This document shows positions 1 through 6,157 of a stretch of DNA of 8,789 nucleotides, piece by piece. Below the pieces are notes generated by a model. It was not told the origin of the DNA. It saw only the letters and a list, made by a program, of their open reading frames with translations, and did not search any database. Numbering within the stretch: the stretch's first letter is position 1; the number at the start of each line of letters is the position of its first letter. A program made the position numbers and the translations under genes. Location of the stretch: positions 1 through 8,789 of the forward strand of contig CAMWMO010000031.1 in the NCBI GenBank assembly GCA_947175305.1. Direction: 5' to 3'. The stretch comes from an uncultured Lachnospiraceae bacterium (GTDB lineage: Bacteria > Bacillota > Clostridia > Lachnospirales > Lachnospiraceae).

Positions 1-167
1 GTTACATATCGTTTATAGACTTTATGTATTATTTTTATGCTTTTTCCGAATATAATGGCGTGGAATTAACGAGCAAAATTATTGTATCCGGTATCACTGT
101 CAATATTGTAACAGGAATTGTTCTTGTTTATGGTATCAGTAAACGTACAAACAATATGACAATGTAA
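1..167 (+). CDS. C-terminal end of an unrecognised membrane protein (5' partial)
   Basis: An open frame enters from the left edge (first full codon at base 3) and ends at TAA 165-167, giving 54 residues. The tail has aromatic-rich stretches near its start, then a hydrophobic segment around residues 26-46 with Ile, Val and Gly. It ends in a short polar Lys-Arg-Thr-Asn tail, which fits a last transmembrane helix followed by a cytosolic end. I do not recognise the family. The stretch is about 29% GC by count, far below the 45-50% of the genes to its right. It is the only plus-strand gene, converging on the phosphodiesterase gene with 8 bp between the two stops and no clear shared terminator. It could be a chance open frame in AT-rich DNA, but the absence of stops and the membrane-like composition favour a real gene. 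Confidence 0.5.
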   Translation, partial: YISFIDFMYYFYAFSEYNGVELTSKIIVSGITVNIVTGIVLVYGISKRTNNMTM

Positions 168-175
168 GAATGTTG

Positions 176-1879
176 CTATTCATTGTCTGCACTTTGCTCT
201 TTCAGACTGTCACTGCCCCTCAGAAATTCCCAAAATTTCCCTATTTCAACCGGCTTCGAGTAATAATACCCCTGAAACCAGGTGGCATGATATTGCCGAA
301 GATAATTCTGCAATTCCTCGGTTTCCACGCCTTCTAAGCAGGTACTCATGCCTATATTGTTGGCAAAATCTACGATTGACTTTACCATCGCCTGCTTTTT
401 GGCATCCTCGGTAATCCCCCGGATGAAACTCATATCCAGTTTGATCTCATCCATCGGCGCATGAAGCACGATTCCGGAAGAAGCACTCCCGGTTCCGTAG
501 TCGTCCATTGCCATGCGGATCCCATATCCCTGAAAAAATTCCACCTCTCTTTTTATCATGTCAAACGGCATATCCTTACACCGTTCCGTCAATTCCAGAC
601 ACAGATGATCGGCCGGAAACTTGGTCTCCTCCAAAATGTGCAGCACCTTTTCGCGAAACGATTCCCTCTCCATCTGTCTTGCCGATACATTGACGTTGAT
701 CACAAACTCCGGTAATGTTTCAAGCACACCCACCGTTTCCTGCAAAGCGGTTTGCAGGACAAAATTTCCAAGATCATACATACTGGGATCCTTTTCCATC
801 CATTCAATAAACATGCCCGGCGGCACATTCCCATAAGGCTCCCTCCGCCATCTGACCAGCGCTTCCGCTCCTACAATGCGCCCTGTCTCTGATGACACGA
901 TCGGCTGGTATTCTACATAGAATCCCTTACAGCCTTCCCGGACCGACTGATGAATCACCTTCATCAGATCCAGATCCACATTTCTGGAGATACACACTAA
1001 ATCGTTAAAAATAATCAATTTCCCCTGATGCTCTGTTTCTGAATTTCCCAATGCGTAGGCTGCCTTAGAGCTTATAGAATCTCCGTTTCCGACATACTGT
1101 TCGAGCAGGATCGCCCCCGCACATATTTTCACCGAAATATTTCTATTGGCCACAGGGATTCCGTGTGCCAGTCTCTCCCTGAGTTCCTGCTCAAAAGCAA
1201 GCAATTCTTCTCTGCCGCATCCCCTGAAAATAAACCCGAATTTCGGGCCGTCCAGCCGATAAACCGCACTGTTTTCATCCATCATGTAAATGATCTGCAG
1301 CGCTGTTTCTTTTAAGATCTGGTTGGTAAATTCCGTTCCATAAATAATATTTAGATTGGTAAACCGCTCCAATTTTATCATTAAAACTGCAAACGGTTCT
1401 TTCGTGCCGACCATTCTTTCCAGATCCGCCACAAACCTTGCCTGAGAATACAGATCCGTCAGGGCATCAATTCTTGGCAGGACGTTTTCATTGTGCAGTA
1501 AAAGAAGCAGATACGATTCCGCGCTTTTCTCATCCGTCACAATATCCGTATGGATGCTGAACAAATGATATTCTCCGAAAGCATCTCTGATCCGAATATA
1601 CAATTGCCTGTCCAGATCCTTGCCCCGTGTCCTTGGCGGGATCCCCTCCTCGTACTCCCACAGATCATCCGGATGGATCAGCTTACGCATAACTTCATAA
1701 TGGTTCGGAACATAGGTATCCGGTATCCCGAAATAGTCTTTGGCGGTCTCTGAAAACCATGCTCTGTTCTGTTCTAAATGCAAGATATATATGTAGGTGT
1801 CTTCTGCCAGCATATTGACTTTATTCATGATCGAATCGATGTAGTCTGCATTTTCATTCCAAAATTGCTGTTTACTCAT
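176..1879 (-). CDS. PAS-GGDEF(degenerate)-EAL protein, probable cyclic-di-GMP phosphodiesterase
   Basis: This 567-residue protein has no signal peptide or membrane segment, so it is probably cytosolic. A PAS-like fold covers about residues 25-130 (IHPDD at 68-72). A GGDEF-like domain covers about 135-295 but is broken: DGPKF (210-214) replaces GGDEF, K169 stands where the first metal Asp should be, and the inhibitory RxxD reads DENS (201-204). The EAL domain (about 305-555) looks intact: EALVRW at 339-344, N397, ELTE 429-432, D459-D460 followed by YGTG, K480, EGVETEE 516-522 and Q536-G537. In this family these residues bind two metals and cut cyclic-di-GMP to pGpG. I infer a phosphodiesterase with PAS and GGDEF as regulatory parts. 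The start is supported by AGGAG at 1889-1893, 9 bases before the ATG. It follows the esterase gene by 20 bp and is probably cotranscribed. The ligand of the PAS domain is unknown. Confidence 0.92.
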   Translation of the reverse strand: MSKQQFWNENADYIDSIMNKVNMLAEDTYIYILHLEQNRAWFSETAKDYFGIPDTYVPNHYEVMRKLIHPDDLWEYEEGIPPRTRGKDLDRQLYIRIRDAFGEYHLFSIHTDIVTDEKSAESYLLLLLHNENVLPRIDALTDLYSQARFVADLERMVGTKEPFAVLMIKLERFTNLNIIYGTEFTNQILKETALQIIYMMDENSAVYRLDGPKFGFIFRGCGREELLAFEQELRERLAHGIPVANRNISVKICAGAILLEQYVGNGDSISSKAAYALGNSETEHQGKLIIFNDLVCISRNVDLDLMKVIHQSVREGCKGFYVEYQPIVSSETGRIVGAEALVRWRREPYGNVPPGMFIEWMEKDPSMYDLGNFVLQTALQETVGVLETLPEFVINVNVSARQMERESFREKVLHILEETKFPADHLCLELTERCKDMPFDMIKREVEFFQGYGIRMAMDDYGTGSASSGIVLHAPMDEIKLDMSFIRGITEDAKKQAMVKSIVDFANNIGMSTCLEGVETEELQNYLRQYHATWFQGYYYSKPVEIGKFWEFLRGSDSLKEQSADNE

Positions 1880-1899
1880 CCTCTTTTTCTCCTGAACTC

Positions 1900-3462
1900 T
1901 TAGTGCTGTATCTCCTGCATCCGTTCTTCTTTGTTTCTATCATATATGGGTCTCATATACTTTTCCAGAACAGGAATCAGCTCGTGATCAAAATTCTCAC
2001 GCACCGCTGTCTCCTTGCCGATCACAAGCGTACTTTCCTTCTCCGGCGTGCATGCCTCCCACCTGGGCACTTCCGGGTTCTCCGGATTCCCTGTTCTGGC
2101 AAATGCCATAAAAGAATCAAACATCAGCTTCTCTATCCGCTCCGTAACGCCCTGTTCCTGCGTATAAGGCGCCAGTTCTGTATTATGGAAAAAGTAAGGA
2201 ATATCCGCACAATGCCATGGCGTTCGTCCGCCGTCCAGATTCATGTCCAGATTGAACAGATAGGACCAGACGCCTCCGCTGCATCTGCTTCTTTCTCTGA
2301 TGTAGCTGATCTCCCGCCGACTGAATATAAAGTCCATGGTCATGAGATCCGCCGGATTCCGCTCGGGATAGGTCTCCTGAAACAGCCGGATCAACTCCTG
2401 TGATTCCTCTTTTCCTATCGCCTGCTCCACGATCCGTATTCCCTCTTCTTTAGTCAGCTTGGAGCGATCATAAGGGGTCGGTGAGAAAGAATTGAATTCT
2501 CCAAATACGCTGCCCACCATCAAGGGAATATGGGCTGTCTCTTCCCGGAATCCGTTCTTCACAGGTTCCCCTTTATAAAAAGCATTTTTATAGGGAGTGC
2601 CTCCTATATATTCTCCCGCTTTCCCAAGGATCGGTATCACTTTATTGTAAGCACTGACCAACGCCTCATAGGGAACGGTCTCCAGAGCCTTCGCCTCTGT
2701 CACTTTAAGTTCCTTCAAAAGCGCACGTCCTAATTTTTCTCCGCTGCCCTCCCCGTCTGCCGTGGCAGGATCCTCTATCACGCCGCTCATGTTGATTCCC
2801 TTGGCATAGAGCCCGTCCGCCGCAGGGGTCTGCAATAGTGTGGTCACTTTCGCACCGCCGCCGGACTGTCCGAAAACGATCACATTCTCCGGGTCTCCGC
2901 CGAATCTCTCAATATTATCATGAATCCACTGTAAAGCCGCCACGATATCATCGGTTCCCGCATTCCCGGAATTAACATATTCCTCCCCAAACGTAGAAAG
3001 ATCGAGGTATCCCAACAGATTCAACCGGTGGTTCACAGACACCACAACGACCTGCCCCAGCTTACACATGTTTTCACCTTCATAGGCAGCCTGTTCGATG
3101 GAAGACCCGGCATAAAATCCACCGCCATGAAGCCACACCATAACGGGCCGCTTCTGACCATCTAATCCCGGCGACCAGACATTCAGATTCTGACAGTCCT
3201 CGTTCATGACCCAGTAGCGGTGAGGCACCAACAGTTCTCCCTCCGGCTTGGGCATTTCCATGAGCGGACACACATAACCGTAACTGGTAGTCTGCCGCAC
3301 TCCTTCCCAGGGTTCCAGCGGCTTGGGCGCATGGAAACGCTTCGCCTTCGCATAGGGAATGCCCTTAAAGATGTACATATCATCATAAAAATATCCGCGT
3401 ATCTTTCCGCTTTTCGTCTCAACGACCGCAGTGTCTTCATCATAGACAAATTTTTTCTCCAT
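1900..3462 (-). CDS. Type-B carboxylesterase / para-nitrobenzyl esterase family
   Basis: A 520-residue alpha/beta hydrolase of normal length for the type-B carboxylesterase family, which hydrolyses carboxylic ester bonds. Visible hallmarks are FKGIPYA near residues 32-38, EDCQNLNVW at 88-96 (second family signature), the oxyanion-hole HGGG at 112-115, and the nucleophile elbow GQSGG with Ser200. The acid Glu322 lies in FGEF and the catalytic His417 in PWHCADIPYFF. All three triad members are present, so an active enzyme is expected. The elbow reads GQSGG instead of the commoner GESAG. No signal peptide is visible, so it is probably cytosolic. The natural substrate cannot be read from sequence; candidates are dietary or xenobiotic esters. 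GGAGGT (3469-3474) lies 6 bases before the ATG and fixes the start. It is the first gene of a likely two-gene unit with the PAS-GGDEF-EAL gene. Confidence 0.95.
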   Translation of the reverse strand: MEKKFVYDEDTAVVETKSGKIRGYFYDDMYIFKGIPYAKAKRFHAPKPLEPWEGVRQTTSYGYVCPLMEMPKPEGELLVPHRYWVMNEDCQNLNVWSPGLDGQKRPVMVWLHGGGFYAGSSIEQAAYEGENMCKLGQVVVVSVNHRLNLLGYLDLSTFGEEYVNSGNAGTDDIVAALQWIHDNIERFGGDPENVIVFGQSGGGAKVTTLLQTPAADGLYAKGINMSGVIEDPATADGEGSGEKLGRALLKELKVTEAKALETVPYEALVSAYNKVIPILGKAGEYIGGTPYKNAFYKGEPVKNGFREETAHIPLMVGSVFGEFNSFSPTPYDRSKLTKEEGIRIVEQAIGKEESQELIRLFQETYPERNPADLMTMDFIFSRREISYIRERSRCSGGVWSYLFNLDMNLDGGRTPWHCADIPYFFHNTELAPYTQEQGVTERIEKLMFDSFMAFARTGNPENPEVPRWEACTPEKESTLVIGKETAVRENFDHELIPVLEKYMRPIYDRNKEERMQEIQH

Positions 3463-3496
3463 ACAGCCACCTCCACTTCACAATACCGGAACATAA

Positions 3497-3524
3497 ATTT
3501 TATCCCGTCAATAATATGCTACAA
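3497..3524 (-). promoter_or_regulatory. Possible promoter of the esterase-phosphodiesterase unit
   Basis: On the minus strand a -10-like TAAAAT (3497-3502, 5 of 6 matches) follows a weak -35-like TTGTAG (3519-3524, 3 of 6) at 16 bp. It would start transcription near 3490, about 27 bases before the esterase ATG and just upstream of its ribosome site. A separate TTGACG at 3507-3512 has no well-placed -10 partner. The location between the hairpin and the esterase gene is right, but the motif is only moderate. Confidence 0.35.
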
Positions 3525-3540
3525 TGGATTTAGAAACAGG

Positions 3541-3572
3541 TCAAGCGCGGGTTTTTATTCACCCGCGCTTGA
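3541..3572 (-). terminator. Perfect 12-bp hairpin overlapping the permease stop codon
   Basis: TCAAGCGCGGGT (3541-3552) and ACCCGCGCTTGA (3561-3572) are perfect reverse complements around an 8-base loop, a GC-rich stem at the end of the transporter operon. On the minus strand the TGA stop (3559-3561) uses the last base of the upstream arm, so that arm also encodes the final Lys-Arg-Gly. The downstream sequence (CCTGTTTC) is a poor U-tract, and on the plus strand only TTTC follows. I read it as a probable operon-end terminator or 3'-end stabilising structure, with the weak U-tract as the main doubt. Confidence 0.6.
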
Positions 3573-5400
3573 TTTCTGCAAACATTTTCATAGGCTCACT
3601 TCTGAGATTTTTCTGGATTCCCACCGCTGCGATCCCGGATCCCGCCGCAATGATCGCCAGAATACACTGCATTGCCGACTGCAGCGGGTATGCCTGCTCC
3701 AGCGGTTCCACCTCCCATGCATTCTCCCCGTCCAGTGCCGCACTGTTCCCAAAGGTGGTATCATAATAGGTTTTATCTTCAATCCCCTCTGCAATCTTTC
3801 CCGACAGACAGCTTCCGGCTATACAGCCGCACACGCTTCCCAAAAGAATGATCAAAAAAATCCCGGAAAACAGGGACAGAAAGCACTGTCTTTTCCGCAG
3901 TCCCAAAGATCGTTCTATGGCGGTGCGCTCCCCTTGCTTTAAGATAAACAGCCAGGAAAAATAAGCTAACACCAGCAAGACAAGTACTACCCCCATAACG
4001 ATCAGGAGTCTGGCAATGTATTTCATATTGTTGATACTGGCTTCCAGTTCGGTATATCCTCTGTCATAGAAGGTAATCTCCACATTGGATATCCCCTGCC
4101 TGCTCCATTTCTCCATATATTCATCAATTTTTCCGTTTGCAATACGAAAGGAGGTTGTACTGCCGGTCATGGGACCGCTCTCTATAATATTTTCTGCATC
4201 ACTATTCTTTACGGAACGGCTGGGAATAATGATCTCGTTATGCCCAAGTCCATATTTATCTCCCAATCCGCTTTTCCCGCCGTACAATCCTATAATCTTA
4301 TAATTTCCCTCCTCAAAGGCCGGATAGATCTCTCCCTTTGCATTGATAGGGTTAACATATGTGACAAAATTGGTTCCAAACGAACTACCGGGCGTCCTTC
4401 TATAGTCCGCATACTGAAGAGAAAGTGTCAGTTCGTCTCCGATGTCAAGACCGTTCTTTTCCGCGAAAAAATCTGACACAATACATACTCTGTCCCCCCG
4501 CTCATATTCCTCCTTCGTAAACTCTCTGCCGGAGCTTACATAGGCATTGCCGTTGTAAAAAGCCATGATCAAGTTTAGATTATTGGTGCCGGTGACAGGA
4601 AAGGTATACCGTATGGCATCCCAGGATTCAATCCGATTCAGCCAGCGCTTCCCCAGCGGAGATTCATAGAAACCTTCTGTCACTTCATTGTAAGAATAAT
4701 CCTCCGGCACCTCATCCGGCACCTTTTTCCCCTGCACATCCACCTGACTGGAACCCAACGCAGGAGTAAGAACATATTCGGACACATAGTCCCCCTCAAA
4801 CTCTTTCTCGCTCTCATGTCCCGGTCTGTCCATCAACGAAACGATATAAGTCTTATCTGCATACATCTGCTGCGGTTCAGGATTATAATGATCACATAGA
4901 TTGATCACAGTTCCCTCCCAAATCCACTGCCCAGCCAAAACTTTTGTCACTTTAAACTTGATCGGATGATCCGGCACCGCATCCTCTATCGGAGATCCCT
5001 CCACGAACACACCAAGATTCATTTCCATTCCATACATCTCGTACTGGGGCATATAGGCGCCATAAAAGCACCTTTTCTCCGGCGCCGACAAATAGTCCGC
5101 TCCTTCAAAATCCAATACAGAAAGTGGCACATAGGAATCGTATGCCGCAGCATTATAGATAGCATAGGTTTTTGTTTCCGCATCCCATATCATTCTCTCC
5201 TGTACGCTGTCCGCTTTCTGCTCCACCGTGCCGATGGTCATAAAGGAATCTTCATAGGCCTCTGTTTTTTCCTGATTGATAGCCAGAAAACCCCTGCCCA
5301 CACTGCATAGTCCGGAGGCAAAAGCAAGCAGAAGAAAAAACAGAAGCGTCCTGCCTTTCATGCGAAAAAGCTGCCTTATACTATTTTTGATCAGTATCAT
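3559..5400 (-). CDS. FtsX/MacB-type ABC transporter permease
   Basis: A 613-residue permease with the standard four-helix plan of MacB/FtsX proteins: one N-terminal membrane segment (about 17-35), a large external domain (about 40-458), then three C-terminal segments (about 462-487, 508-531 and 574-596). The external domain contains the family-like element CIVSDFFAEKNGLDIGDELT (306-325). The cytosolic loop after the second helix (ERTAIERSLGLRKRQCF, 491-507) is where such permeases contact the ATPase. This family usually does mechanotransmission or extrusion of peptides, lipids or antibiotics from the outer membrane face, not classical import; the substrate here is unknown. It lies 25 bp after the ATPase gene and is the last operon gene. 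The ribosome site is weak (AAAGGG about 14 bases upstream), so its translation may depend on the upstream genes. The start matches the usual short basic N-terminus before the first helix. Confidence 0.9.
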   Translation of the reverse strand: MILIKNSIRQLFRMKGRTLLFFLLLAFASGLCSVGRGFLAINQEKTEAYEDSFMTIGTVEQKADSVQERMIWDAETKTYAIYNAAAYDSYVPLSVLDFEGADYLSAPEKRCFYGAYMPQYEMYGMEMNLGVFVEGSPIEDAVPDHPIKFKVTKVLAGQWIWEGTVINLCDHYNPEPQQMYADKTYIVSLMDRPGHESEKEFEGDYVSEYVLTPALGSSQVDVQGKKVPDEVPEDYSYNEVTEGFYESPLGKRWLNRIESWDAIRYTFPVTGTNNLNLIMAFYNGNAYVSSGREFTKEEYERGDRVCIVSDFFAEKNGLDIGDELTLSLQYADYRRTPGSSFGTNFVTYVNPINAKGEIYPAFEEGNYKIIGLYGGKSGLGDKYGLGHNEIIIPSRSVKNSDAENIIESGPMTGSTTSFRIANGKIDEYMEKWSRQGISNVEITFYDRGYTELEASINNMKYIARLLIVMGVVLVLLVLAYFSWLFILKQGERTAIERSLGLRKRQCFLSLFSGIFLIILLGSVCGCIAGSCLSGKIAEGIEDKTYYDTTFGNSAALDGENAWEVEPLEQAYPLQSAMQCILAIIAAGSGIAAVGIQKNLRSEPMKMFAEIKRG

Positions 5401-5425
5401 ATATATCGCCGTATCCCTTTCTCAG

Positions 5426-6097
5426 CTACCTGGTCTGCTCCATCCTGCCATCCTTCATGCGAAAAACATGATCAGCCTCATCCGCCACCCGTCCGTTATG
5501 TGTAATGACGATCACCGTATAACCGTCCTGATGGGCAAGCTCTTTCAGCAGGGACACCACCTTCTCCTCATTCTCAGAATCCAGGTTTCCCGTCGGCTCA
5601 TCGGCCAGAATGATCTCTCCGCCGGATGCCACCGCCCGGGCAATGGCCACCCGCTGCTGTTCGCCTCCGCTCATCATTTTCGGAAACTGCCTGCAGATCC
5701 GGGATTCCAGTCCCACACGTTGGAGAAGCTGTCTGGCCCGCCCTGCCGCCTCCTTTTTTCGCATCTTCTTAAATTCCAGAGGCAGCATCACGTTTTCCTG
5801 CGCCGTCAGAAGAGGGAACAGATGAAAAGCCTGATATACCACCGACGCCCGGTTCAGCCGATAGGCGTCCCGATCCATATCACGCAAAGACTCTCCCTGC
5901 ATGTAAATTGTCCCCTCGGAGGGCTGATCAAGGCCGGCCAGAAGGGATAGAAACGTACTTTTTCCGCTCCCCGATTCTCCCACAATAGCATAGAACTTTC
6001 CCTGCTCGAAAGCACAACTTACATCCTTGACTGCCTCCACTGTCTGATATTTGCTCTGATACTTGTAAGACACATGTTCCGCTCGCAATATTTCCAT
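5426..6097 (-). CDS. ABC transporter ATP-binding protein, MacB/LolD type
   Basis: A 223-residue single-domain ATPase of normal length. All nucleotide-binding motifs are seen: Walker A GESGSGKST at 40-48, Q-loop Gln89 in VVYQAFHLFP, the signature SGGEQQRVAIARA from 143, Walker B IILADEP at 162-168 followed by TGNLDSEN, and switch His200. The TGNLD sequence after Walker B is characteristic of the MacB/LolD/FtsE branch that partners with FtsX-like permeases. It should sit on the cytosolic side and drive both permeases encoded beside it. AGGAG (6108-6112) lies 10 bases before the ATG. The gene is 60 bp after the regulator-permease fusion and 25 bp before the second permease, giving the order permease-ATPase-permease known from pneumococcal Vex1-Vex2-Vex3. 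The transported molecule cannot be told from this subunit. Confidence 0.96.
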   Translation of the reverse strand: MEILRAEHVSYKYQSKYQTVEAVKDVSCAFEQGKFYAIVGESGSGKSTFLSLLAGLDQPSEGTIYMQGESLRDMDRDAYRLNRASVVYQAFHLFPLLTAQENVMLPLEFKKMRKKEAAGRARQLLQRVGLESRICRQFPKMMSGGEQQRVAIARAVASGGEIILADEPTGNLDSENEEKVVSLLKELAHQDGYTVIVITHNGRVADEADHVFRMKDGRMEQTR

Positions 6098-6157
6098 CCT
6101 GTAACCACTCCTCTCTCCACCTGCAGGCAGACCCTAAGCAACCTTTTCCCTATACTG

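Noticed and set aside
51..56. TATAAT on the plus strand
   Set aside because: It lies inside the AT-rich partial coding frame and has no -35 at a suitable distance; chance match.
126..144. GTTTA/TAAAC inverted repeat near the convergent stops
   Set aside because: Only five AT-rich pairs with a nine-base loop and no T-tract, inside the coding frame; too weak for a terminator.
3204..3494. 96-residue minus-strand frame overlapping the esterase start
   Set aside because: Cys/Met/Arg-rich translation in a different frame from the convincing esterase, with no motif and no separate need for a gene there.
3517..3525. Extended -10-like TGCTACAAT on the plus strand
   Set aside because: No -35 partner and no plus-strand gene downstream; a small RNA ending at the hairpin is conceivable but unsupported.
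3220..3942. 240-residue plus-strand open frame
   Set aside because: It lies antisense to both the esterase and the permease and crosses the hairpin and intergenic region; its translation shows no family features, while both minus-strand genes are certain.
5276..5950. 224-residue plus-strand open frame
   Set aside because: It is antisense to the ABC ATPase and the permease start; composition is Leu/His/Pro/Arg-rich as expected of a shadow frame.
6120..6127. CCTGCAGG palindrome between the fusion gene and the ATPase gene
   Set aside because: An 8-bp palindrome with no spacer or second copy; not enough to call an operator or terminator.
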